Shown here in pieces: positions 1 to 11,800 of a stretch of DNA of 64,000 bases (positions within the stretch are counted from its first letter, which is position 1; each line of letters opens with the position of its first letter). The notes beneath the pieces were generated by a model, which saw only the letters and a program-made list of their open reading frames with translations, had not been told where the DNA came from and did not search any database. The translations under genes were made by a program, and so were the position numbers. This DNA comes from Lottia gigantea (Eukaryota; Mollusca; Gastropoda; Lottiidae). The DNA lies in the NCBI RefSeq assembly GCF_000327385.1, contig NW_008710950.1, positions 893,789-957,788 of the forward strand, in the 5' to 3' direction.

Positions 1-17
1 CCACGAGTGGCTCTAGT

Positions 18-2074
18 TGTGGGACTTTGCTACGGCAAAGTCCCAGTTTGTTATCGAAATGTCAATTCTTTTTTTTTTTTTTTTTTTTCGATTTTTACAC
101 ACCTTCCTGAGCTTAGACTACAATAGTTGCAGCAACCTTTCAACGTTCACGAACCTTAGATATAGGCGACGATGTGCATAAATATATTTTGGATCTTTTT
201 TGCAAAACCGGAAGTGCCACAGTTCAATATGTGCAAGAATAGATAATCGGCTCTAGAAGTCGTATTTTTCGGTCGATTTTCTTTGGGTTTGCATTTTTGG
301 AATCTACTGTTAAAATCTGAAAGAATAGCAGTTTCAAAATTTCAAAATTCGAAAATTTGTCGCAGACATTTTTTTTGCCAAATTTTGCATTTTTTTCATT
401 TTTTTTGCTTTTTGTCTGATTAATCTGAAAAAAATTGAGCAAAGACAGTTTAAGAAAGTAAACAAAACGGTAGAGTCAAATTTTCAATTTTACTTCCGGT
501 TTAAACATGAAATCGATGTTCACTTCCGGTTGAATATCTTCCGGTGTAATTTGTATAGGACAAAAAATTTTATGCTGATAGGTAGACAAAGTTATGACAA
601 AAAAACCAAGAAAAAAAAATCCGGAACAGAAGTGAAACTTTGGCCGCCATTTTGATTTTTCTGAAATGATTCGATTTTTATTCGGACATAATGGCTCATC
701 CAATTTAAATGATTTTGGTGTCAAATGAAAGAAGATAAAAAAAAAACATGACATTAGGAAGCCGTTTTTCGATTCTCAATTTTGCTTTTTTGCAACATCC
801 GGTTGAATTTTTTCAAAGTTTGAAGGGTCATATCTCGTGATCTTGAACTTTGATGACCTTGACCTTCATAAGGTCAAAGGTCATTGACCTTAGCTATCAG
901 TTAATACTTTGACATTTGACCTCCGACATGTACTTCCGGTTTTATAGCTTTCCGAAAACAGCCAAATTGGCAACTTTGGACTGCTCTAGCACGTGACCTA
1001 ATTAACCTAGAGGGTTAATTTTTTCGGATTCTTAATGTGCTTTTCATGCTCTTTCAAGTGAATTATAACAATCGTTTTTTAAAGCAAAATTGAAATTCGT
1101 GAATTTTTCAAATTTGAGTTTTTTTTTTACAATATTTCTGTTTCTTTGAGCTTGGTGTGTATATATCTTATGACCTATTTTATGTAGAACATTGAAACTT
1201 GGAACACAACAAGACAATTTGAATATGAATTAACCTATGACAAAAAAGTTGAGGTGGGCGTGGCACATCCGGGTGGAATTACTAATTGTTTACATTTTGG
1301 GAAAGGGGCATAACTCGCATAGGATACATTTGTTCAAAAAGGAACTTTGCACACAATTACCTCATTATTTTGGCCAGTTTGTGTTGACCTATATCTTTTG
1401 ACCTGTATGATGTAGAAGCTTTAAATTTGGGATACTACATAACATTCAGAATATCAATTAACCTATGCAAAAGAAATTGAGGTGGGCGTAGCACACCCGG
1501 GTTAAATTACTCATTATTGACAATTTTGACAAGGGACTTAACTCGCAACGTATACATTTGTTCAAAATGGAACTTTGCATACAATTACTTCATTCGTTGA
1601 GCCACGTTGTCTTAGAAGTTCGATTGTTTCAGCTTTATAGTTCAAAAAAAGGAACAGGTTTTGAAAATTCAAAATTTTCAATTTTTGACCTTGACCTTTT
1701 TTGACCCTGATTTTTGTAGGATCAAAGGTCATTCAAATTGGTTATCTATTTATACTTTTATATTTGCTGTCCTATCTCAACTTCCGGTTTTATAGCCGTA
1801 TATATTTAAAAATTTTGATGACTTGTATCTCGTAACCTTGACCTTTGTTGACCCTCTCCCTTTCAATGTTAAATGTCATTGACCTTGGCTATCTTCTGAT
1901 ACTTTCATTTGTGAGGTCTGTCTACTTCCGTTATAACAATCTTCCAAAGAATTCTTCTCAACTTTAGACTGCTCTTGCGCGTGATGTAATTATCGTAGAA
2001 GGTTGATTTTTTCAGAGTCTTTTGCAATTTGCTACATTTGCAAAGTCCCACTCTGTGCCACGTGTGGCTCTAGT
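18..2074 (+). repeat. Array unit 1 (nearly identical to unit 3)
   Basis: The unit begins with a palindrome (GGGACTTTGC-TACG-GCAAAGTCCC) at about 21-45 and a long T run, then follows unit 3 almost base for base. It lacks about 100 bases that unit 3 carries near 5029-5130. It contains repeated ACTTCCGG motifs and paired AGGTCA half-sites. Short open frames within it are not shared as conserved protein between units and look fortuitous. Confidence 0.75.
871..883 (+). promoter_or_regulatory. DR1 nuclear-receptor motif in unit 1
   Basis: The sequence AGGTCAAAGGTCA is a perfect direct repeat of AGGTCA with one spacer base. This is the DR1 consensus bound by RXR heterodimers and HNF4-type receptors. 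TGACCTTGACC on the same strand immediately upstream adds inverse half-sites. Binding is not shown by sequence alone. Confidence 0.45.
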
Positions 2075-3712
2075 ATTTCTTTGTTTCTGAAATTTTCCCT
2101 GTCTGAATTTTGGTTTATTTTACAAAGAGCACACAGCTTCAACTGTGACAGCTACATCAAATCTTAAAAACTAGTATTCTTTACTTTTTGACGATGTATG
2201 CCTTAAATGTATATTGGAACATTTTTGCAAAACCGGAAGTGCTACGTTGAAACATGTGCAAAAAATACAAAATGGGCTCTAGAAGTCGCAAATTTCAGTC
2301 GATTTTCTTCGGGTTTTCATTTTTAGAATCTACAAAGAATATCTGAACTGATAGCAGTAGAAAAAATTCGAAATTCGAAAATTCGTAGCACACTTTTTTC
2401 AGTCGAATTTTGCAATTTTTCACTTTTTTCGCCAATTGATCTTAAAATTTATGTGTGTAGACAACTCGCCAAAATAAAAAAAATGGTTTAATCAAAATTT
2501 TTGTATCACTTCCGGCTAACTCGTGAAAACGATTTTGACTTCCGGTTGAATAGCTTCCGGTGTAATTGATATATCTCAACAAAATGTATGCTGATCAGTA
2601 GTCATTTTTAAGACAAAAAAACGAAGAAAAAAAAATCCGGACCGGAAGTCATACTTTGGCCGCCATATTGATATGATACACTTTTGTAAAACTCAAAATG
2701 GGGCCTTAGGGTAGAGATGGATGTGAGTAATTTTGATGTATTTGTTAATTGCAATCGATTACCCAAAATTGCTTGGAAGCCGATTTTTGAATTTCGTTTT
2801 TGCTTTTTTGCAATTTCCGGTTGAATTTTTTCGATGTTTGGAGGCTCATATCTCATGACCTTGACCTTTAATGACCTTGACCTTCATTGGGTCAAAGGCC
2901 AATGACCTTTGCTATCACTTGATGCTTTGAAATCTGGCATCCGATATCTACTTCCGGTTTTATGAGTGTCTGAAAACAGCAAAATTTGCAAGTTTGAACT
3001 GCTCCAACATGTGACCTAATTAACCTAGAGTGTTATTTTTTTCAGATTCTTAAAGTGCATTTCATGCTCTTTCCAGCGATGTATAACAATCCTATTTTTA
3101 AAGCAAATTGAAATTCGTATATTTTTAAAATTTGAATGTTTATCACAGTATTTTTGTCTCTTTGAGCTTAGTTTATGTATATCTTATGACCTATTTCATC
3201 TAGAATCTAGAAATTTAGAATACTACTAGACATTTATAATATGAATAGAACTATTGCAAAATAGTTGATGTGGGCGTGGCACATCCGGGTCAAACTGCAA
3301 ATTGTTTAAATCTGGGGTAGGGGCATAACTCGCATAGTTTACGTTTTTTCAAAAGGGACTTTGCACACAATTACATCATCCATTTGGCCAGATTGTGGTA
3401 AAAGGTCAGTTGTTTCAGCTTTATAGTTCAAAAAAAGGAACGGGTTTTAGAATTTCCATAATTTCAATTTTTGACATTGACCTTTGTTGACCTTCCTCTA
3501 TACAAGGTCAAAGGTCATTGACTTGGGCTATTCGCAGATACTTTCATTTCTGACTTCTACTTCCGTTTTCACAACTTTCTGAAGAGAAAAATGGCTTAAC
3601 TTTAGACTGCTCTAGCACGTGACCTAATTAACCGAAAAGGTCCATATTTTCAGAGTTTCTTGCAATTTGCCACAGTAGCAAAGTCCCACTCTGTGCCACG
3701 AGTGGGTCTAGT
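2075..3712 (+). repeat. Array unit 2 (divergent, shorter)
   Basis: It shares order and many blocks with units 1 and 3 (CCGGAAGT motif, GGCCGCCAT block, TGACCTTGACC block, GTGGGCGTGGCAC block, GCAAAGTCCC tail, hairpin, CTAGT). It is clearly older or from another subfamily and is about 400 bases shorter. Its tail reads GTGGGTCTAGT rather than GTGGCTCTAGT. Confidence 0.7.
3505..3517 (+). promoter_or_regulatory. DR1 nuclear-receptor motif in unit 2
   Basis: AGGTCAAAGGTCA occurs again near the 3' part of unit 2. A weaker version (GGGTCAAAGGCCA) lies near 2889-2901. Confidence 0.4.
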
Positions 3713-5807
3713 TTTTTTTTTTTTTCGATTTTTTGCACACCTTCCTGAGCTTAGACTACAATAGTTGCAGCAACCATTCAACATTCACGAACCTTAGATA
3801 TAGGCGACGATGTGCATAAATATATTTTTGATCTTTTTTGCAAAACCGGAAGTGCCACAGTTCAATATATGGGAGAATAGATAATCGGCTCTAGAAGTCG
3901 TATTTTTCGGTCGATTTTCTTTGGGTTTGCATTTTTGGAATCTACTGTTAAAATCTGAAAGAATAGCAGTTTCAAAATTTCAAAATTCGAAAATTTGTCG
4001 CAGACATTTTTTTTGCCAAAATTTGCATTTTTTTCATTTTTTTTGCTTTTTGTCTGATTAATCTGAAAAAATTGAGCAAAGACAGTTTAAGAATGTAAAC
4101 AGAATGGTACAGTCAAATTTTCAATTTCACTTCCGGTTTAAACAGGAAAACGATGTTCACTTCCGGTTGAATATCTTCCGGTGTAATTTGTACAGGACAA
4201 AAATTTTTATGCTGATAGGTAGACAAAGTTATGACAAAAAAACGAAGAAAAAAAAATTCGGAACAGACGTGAAACTTTGGCCGCCATTTTGATTTTTCTG
4301 AAATGATTCGATTTCTATTCAGACATAATGGCTCATCCGATTTAAATGATTTTGGTGTCAAATGAAAGAAGATAAAAAAAAACATGACATTAGGAAGCCG
4401 TTTTTCGATTCACAATTTTGCTTTTTTGTAACATCCGGTTGAATTTTTCCAAAGTTTGAAGGGTCATATCTCGTGATAGTGAACTTTGATGACCTTGACC
4501 TTCATAAGGTCAAAGGTCATTGACCTTAGCTATCAGTTAATACTTTGACATTTGACCTCCGACATGTACTTCCGGTTTTATAGCTGTCCGAAAACAGCCA
4601 AATTCGCAACTTTGGACTGCTCTAGCACTGACCTAATTAACCTAGAGGGTTAATTTTTTCGGATTCTTAATGTGCTTTTCATGCTCTTTCAAATGATTTA
4701 TAACAATCGTTTTTTAAAGCAAAATTGAAATTCGTGAATTTTTCAAATTTGAGTTTTTTTTTACAATATTTCTGTTTCTTTGAGCTTGGTGTGTATATAT
4801 CTTATGACCTATTTTATGTAGAACATTGAAACTTGGAACACAACAAGACAATTTGAATATAAATTAACCTATGACAAAAAAGTTGAGGTGGGCGTGGCAC
4901 ATCCGGGTTGAATTACTAATTGTTTACATTTTGAGAAAGGGGCATAACTCGCATAGGATACATTTGTTCAAAAAGGAACTTTGCACACAATTACCTCATT
5001 ATTTTGGCCAGTTTGTGTTAATAGGTCAATTGTTTCAGCTTTATAGTTCCAAAAAAGGAACAGGTTTTGAAATTTCCATATTTTCAATTTTCTATTTTGA
5101 CCTTTATTGACTCTTGTTGACCTATATATTTTGACCTGTATGATGTAGAAGCTTTAAATTTGGAACACAACTTAACATTCAGAATATCAATTAACCTATG
5201 CAAAAGAAATTGAGGTGGGCCTAGCACATCCGGGTTAAATTACTCATTATTGACAATTTTGGCAAGGGACATACCTCGCAACGTATACATTTGTTCAAAA
5301 TGGAACTTTGCATACAATTACTTCATCCGTTGAGCCACGTTGTCTTGGAATTTCGATTGTTTCAGCATTATAGTTCAAAAAAAGGAACAGCTTTTGAAAA
5401 TTCAAAATTTTCAATTTTTGACCTTGACCTTTTTTGACCCTGATTTTTGTAGGATTAAAGGTCATTCACATTGGCTATCTATTTATACTTTTATATTTTC
5501 TGTCCTATCTCCACTTCCGGTTTTATAGCCGTATATATTTAAAAATTTTGATGACTTTTATCTCGTAACCTTGACCTTTTTTGACCGTCTCCCTTTCAAT
5601 GTCAAATGTCATTGATCTTGGCTATCTTCTGATACTTTCATTTGTGAGGTCTGTCTACTTCCATTATAACAATCTTCCAAAGAATTCTTCTCAACTTTAG
5701 ACAGCTCTTGCGCGTGAACTTATTGTCGTAGAAGGTTGATTTTTTCAGAGTCTTTTGCATTTTGCTACATTTGCAAAGTCCCACTCTGTGCCACGTGTGG
5801 CTCTAGT
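3713..5807 (+). repeat. Array unit 3 (fullest copy)
   Basis: This is the longest of the three units and starts directly after the CTAGT of unit 2 with a T run. Internal sub-repeats are visible, for example the GAGGTGGGCGTGGCAC block near 4886 recurring near 5210. High identity to unit 1 with a divergent unit between them suggests recent duplication or gene conversion in the array. Confidence 0.75.
4507..4519 (+). promoter_or_regulatory. DR1 nuclear-receptor motif in unit 3
   Basis: AGGTCAAAGGTCA is at the position equivalent to 871-883 of unit 1, again flanked by TGACCTTGACC on the left and TGACCTT on the right. Confidence 0.45.
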
Positions 5808-5888
5808 TTATGATTGTTGTCCATAAGTACAGCTAATAAAGTATGTTTTAAATTTTATTTCAAATGATATTTTTTTTTTATATTGTAG

Positions 5889-8800
5889 GGGGAAAGAAAG
5901 ATGAAGATTTGATTTTACCAACCAACTCCTCACTGAGTGCAACACTTGGTCAAGATGAGGTTTGGAGATATTTGTATTTTCATGTAAACTACATCTAGTA
6001 ATAGAAATATGTTACTAGAAGTTCATCATAAAAAGTCAATATTTGGAACTTTTTTGTGTGATTTTATACTTTTAACCCTAAAAGCAGCATAATTACGCAA
6101 TATATACCTGGGGGTCGAGTAAAGTGGTCTTTACCAAGTGACGTCAAATAGCATTAACATTATAAGCTTTAAGTTATATTACTTGGAGTTCTGGTTTATG
6201 ATGTTTATTATGTTACACTCAGTGTTCAAAGGGTTAAGCTCTTCTATCTTTCCGAAAAGACAAAATTTATGTTAAAAAGATGTGATCTAATATTATTTGA
6301 TATTCTAGAGTCTCGATAGATATATTGGCAATAAAAAAGGTACACTATGCAAGTTTGAAGTTAATGTAATAAGAACTCATGTAATAAAATTGACTATCTA
6401 TTTTCTTCAGCTCAGAGCAAAGACAACTGTTGCTGTTGATTCAAGTTTCAAAGAGGATAAGATGTGGTTAAATGGGAAGTGAGTGGTTCATTATAATTTT
6501 AATGAAATCTAATCAGTAAACTTTCTTTATAATCAATACAATATGAAATATAAACATAAAACTTTGTGTGTTGATGTAAGGGTGATAAGAGAAGTTGGTG
6601 TGTTATATAAGCTGAAATTAGCTATTAAAAGAAATTATGCTGTGAAACTTTTTAAAATATACTAAATATTATTAGAAGACTGGTTAGGTCTTGAAGTGAA
6701 AGTGAAATTATTACGAGAATGTATTTAAATATTATAATGTTTAATTTATCTTTGAAAAAATTTTCAAAAATAATTTTTAATTTGATAGGAATGATGATTT
6801 TTGTTATATTGATGAGACTTTGTCTGTTTCAATTTTTTTTTTAATTCAACATTGTTATGTTTACACACCAATGTATGTGTGACCTTACATGCTTATGTAT
6901 CTTTCGATCTTTACAGGGAAGAAGGTGTTGTTTCTAAAAGAATTCAGAATGTTTTTAGAGAAAGTGAGTTATTTCAAATTAGTTTTTAAATACTGTTTAA
7001 AAGTTATTGTAAAATAAATTATATAACACATATATGTCTCAAAATAACAGTACTTCATAATATTTTAGTTTTGATTTTTGCAAAAGAATAATGTTTCAGT
7101 TCGAAGAAGAGCAAGAAAAAGAAAGGGAAACCAAGATTCAGTAGATGGTCTTAATCAAAAAATTCATATTTGTTCAGAAAATAATTTCCCCACAGCTGCA
7201 GGATTAGCATCATCTGCTGCAGGATATGCCTGTTTAGGTATGTTTTTTTTAAACACATATTTTGAAATTTCTGGATAACAGTGTCCCTTATGTAGTTTAA
7301 TTATATGTAAACTGTTCAATTGATCCGTCTAAACCAAGAATATTTGTGAAAATTCATATTCTACTAACACTTAAGCTGAAGGTATAACAATATTTATTTA
7401 AAAAGAAACAGGTGTACTTAATTAATTTTTTCAATTTATTTACAGTATATTCTCTGAGCAAGTTGTTTAATGTTCAAGGAGAAATTTCTGATATTGCCAG
7501 GTGAGTGTGTATCATCAAAACTTTTTTGATTTACTGTCAAAAATATAGCAGAACAATTGTTTGCTTAGTACTGAACACAACTCAAAATTTCTTGTTGCTA
7601 AATTATTATTATCTGGTAAGAAGTTGTGCTGTAGTTGGTCAGGTTGACCAAACACTGATGACTTTCCAAAAATTAATAGAAACAAACAAGTAAAATTGGC
7701 AAGCTGTTAATAGCATACAAAACTAAACATGGAAATAGCACAAACGTATTTCACAGCAATTTTTGTCACCATCTCAACTTAATGGGTCAAATTTTTAAAA
7801 AGATTTCAACAAAGCCTTTCAAATCATATTTAAAGCCATTTCTAAACCTTTAAAATATGATTCGACTTATAAAGTTGAGGACGTAAAAATTGTTGTAAAC
7901 GGCTTTCATGTATGTTTTATTTCCATGTAAGAACCATACATAGTTTATGGCTGTTTACTTCCAAAGACTAATCACCATTTTTGTTATTCTAGACTAGGAT
8001 CAGGCAGTGCTTGTAGAAGTATTTATGGTGGGTTTGTAGAATGGCAGATGGGAAGCTTGTCTGATGGATCAGATTCTATAGCTAAACAAGTAACACATGA
8101 TCATCATTGGCCAGAAATGTGTATTTTAGTTTTAGTGGTAAGTTTTAGTAGCTTTCATTTAATGGCAAAAATGACATTTCATATTTGCCCTCAAACCATC
8201 CTGCAATAAATGGGTTATCCACTTTCTGTTTATTGTAATAATACTAGCTATACCTTTTTTTTGCACTGTCCTTCTGCTCCTTCTTTGGGGAGAGTATGTT
8301 TCTATCAGAATCAGCTGTTCTAGTATCTGAACCATCGACAGTTGGAAATCGAAAAAGAACAGGCAAATGCTGCTGTCCTGGCAAAATTTCCCTCACTGCA
8401 CTCTGCATGGCGTTGCCCGTCTTCATTAGCCCACATGGTGCAGAAAAGTAGGACGTAAAAACTCCATTCATTTCATTTCATTTCTAGTATCTGAAGTTTT
8501 CTTTCTCTATCTATCACATCTATCTCTAGGTGTCTGATCAAAAGAAACATACTGGTAGTACTCAAGGAATGCAGATCAGTGTACAGAACAGTACCTTATT
8601 ACAGAAACGTATAGAAATTGTACCTAATAGAATCAAAAATATAACAAAAGCTATTATTGATAAAGATTTTGTGACATTTGCAGAGATAACCATGAAGGTA
8701 ATGTTTAATGCTTTATAATTTAAATCACAATTCCGTTTACATGGTATCACACAATTTGATTGGAAAACGGCGGTCATGGCATTTAGTTTATAACTGTGTA

Positions 8801-11800
8801 AACGGAATGAAAATATAAGCTCCGCCCCTTAACAGACTACTTATATCATTGAGTTTGATGAGTTGCTTTGAACGTCAGCAAAGCCAAAATCGACACATCA
8901 CTGAATGAATAAGGTATTTTCTAAATTCCTTCAAATGTGCACACTCCAAATTCCAACAATATCATGACTTCTGGACTAATTTAGAAAACTTGTCTTTCAA
9001 TAATTGAACTTCCAATTTGGCCGCTCTGTTAACTTTCATGTAGTGGACACTAGACTATAAATAGGTGAACCTCTTATTGCTGATCTCTTGGACGTACCTA
9101 TTGTTAGTATCAGTTCATTAACCTTATGTTAAAATGTAATGTATTTATGCACCAATTTAGTGCCTTGAGGATGGGTTTCCTTATCTTTTAGTGTTAAATT
9201 AAGCAAACTATTTGATTAATTGGTGTTTCTAATGAATTATCATGTATTCTTAATCATACCATAATGTTCTTATATTGCATGTAATTAAGAGTTTTAACCA
9301 ATCATGAATGTCCATGTATGACAGTCTGGATAAACAAAAAAACTTTTTACCTTTCTTGGTCGGTCACTCATTTGAATTCTGCTGGTAATTCTCTTCTAAT
9401 TTAGCTAATTATGGACATTTGAGAGAAATTGGTATTTTTCGAAGTCATTAGAACACCTCTACTTTCTATTCATATAAGTATTAGCATTTTCATTTCCATA
9501 AATGAAAAAAAGGGAACCCATCCTTAAGTTGTTGTTATATTACATAAATATTTAAACACTTATTCGAGATGATTTAATTATAAGGAATGGCCAGGTCATT
9601 CCTTAAATATTAAATGATATTACAAGATCAAGGCTTGAAATAAGCGACCAGTCACGGACCCTGTACAATTTCGGAAAATGTCCAGTTCCGGTACAATCTC
9701 GTTTAAGCCGGATTATAAATATTCCCTATGGCCTATTTGAATTACTCAAACTATTCTTAGCTAGTTGTTAACCTGTATTGTACTTGCAGGTGAGAAAAAA
9801 GTGAATTTCAGTCCTAAATTGATGGGTTTTAATTGCAATTTTTCAATTGAAAATACTGTATTTTTATGAACAAAATTTCAAATGTCCGACACAAATTGAA
9901 TAGTGCCAGACAAAACAAAATGTCCGGAGTAATGGAGTAATTTCAAGCCTTGTACAAGATGGAAGTACACAGAGTTTGTACAAAGATCAAAATTGTTAAT
10001 CTAAGAGGCCAGTTTATGACATTCAATTGCTGTGAAGACAGTGAGCTCATGACACGTCTTACCTCCCAACAACGTGAACAAGCCATCGGACGATTAAATG
10101 CTGGACAATGCGCTCAAATCATTGCCAATGCATTTAACTGTATTGTACGAACCATTGAGAGACTTCGTATTCATTACAACGCCACCAACAGCACTGATGA
10201 CCGTCCACTTAATGGTCATCCCCGAATCACAACACCTAGACAAGACGGCTATATCCAGCGGCAACATCTGCATGACAGATTCACCACAGCCAGACATCAG
10301 CAACCTATCAGTGCTGATACCGTTCGAACTCGGCTCGCATACAGGGGTCCAGTGCTCACTCCCCATCATCGTCAGCAACGTCTTGCTTTGGTCACCAACA
10401 ACAACTACAACTACATCAGTAGTGGAGGATCCATGTGTTCTCAGATGAGAGTCAGTACTGCATTTCCACTGCAGATAGCGGTGAATGTTTTACAGATCAA
10501 TGTGTGGTTGAAATAGACCCGTGGGGAAGACCAAGCATTATGGTATGGGGTGCAATTGGCATCAATCAGAAACTTGTTGTCCTCCAGAATATCGGCCCAG
10601 ACAGAGGCCATGGAGTCAAGCTGCCGTGACATCGACCAGGTTCTCTTACCCCACTTTGGACCGCACTTTGTAAGATGCCAAAGCCACACATTCAAGCATG
10701 ACAATGGCCGTCCACACCCACCAGAACCTTCCTTCAACAGCATAACATCATATGCCATGGCCCTCACTCAGCCCGGACTTAAGTCCAAAGATGACTAAAC
10801 CAGATCCAACCGCTTCCAAGAAATGCAACAGAACTCAGCGCAGCTTTCCATTCTCTTCACTCCATGAAGGGAAGATGCTGGGTCATTATCATTTTATCAA
10901 TACACAAGATGGACACACTAGATACTGACTTTCAGCCTTCATCTGTAAAGATCACATGTTCAGAACCTTGATATGTCATTGATAGTACATTTCACCAATA
11001 CTAGTTGTCACAATTATGATCTCTATATTTGAACATTACAGGATAGCAATCAGTTTCATGCAATATGTTTAGATACATATCCACCTATATCTTATCTCAC
11101 AGATGTGTCACGTCAGATAATCAGTTTTGTTCACCAGTTCAATGACCATTGTCAGCAAACTAAGGTATGTTTATTACTCATCATTTAAGGGATTGTAAAG
11201 TGGTTTTTCTGAATTTTGTATGTGTATCGGGGACATTAATAACGTCTATGATTCCTTCAATTCCATTAAGACTGTTTGATGACATCACGAAACATGAAAG
11301 ACTTTATGTGATAAAGCATATTTCTCGATTAGTGACCTCATCAAACACTTAGAAATCAGAAAACCTTTTTACAATCCCTTTAAGTTGTAGACTTAAGAAA
11401 ATACTAAATTGTTAATATCTGCCATATTAAAAAAATCATTTTTGCAAATGTCATTCTTCGGGTGTCAACACAGAATTGTAGTCAGGAATGTACAACAATT
11501 TACTCTCTTGCATCTGTCATGCATCAAATGAGTTGGAATCATTTGGTACATGAATACTAACTGTCATTACTCATTATTTTTTCATTATTGATGTTTAGGT
11601 AGCATATACATTTGACGCTGGTCCAAATGCTTGTTTATATCTATTGGAAGAAGATTTACCTCGGGTAGTATCACTAGTTAATCATTACTTTCCACCACAA
11701 AATAACGGCTTGACATTAACAATACAAGGTCGGCCAGTGACCTTACAGACACCAACTCAGGTAGTTATAAAACTAATTCGACTTTAAGTGATCATTGTCT

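Larger units (their letters stand above)
1..5807 (+). repeat. Tandem array of three ~2-kb Helitron/Helentron-like units
   Basis: Bases 1-17 are the tail of a preceding unit, and three further units end at 2074, 3712 and 5807. Each tail reads GCAAAGTCCCACTCTG, then a short hairpin (CCACGAGTGG or CCACGTGTGG), then CTCTAGT. A terminal hairpin followed by CTRRT is the 3' signature of Helitrons. Near the 5' end of unit 1 lies GGGACTTTGC, the inverse of GCAAAGTCCC in the tail, which resembles the asymmetric inverted repeats of Helentrons. No Rep/helicase coding was found, so the units would be non-autonomous. The array lies inside the first visible intron of MVD. A satellite born from a Helitron is equally possible. 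Confidence 0.7.

Noticed and set aside
4104-4385. Open frames on both strands in the Helitron-like units
   Set aside because: They are low-complexity, overlap on both strands, and are not preserved with protein-like substitution between units 1, 2 and 3.
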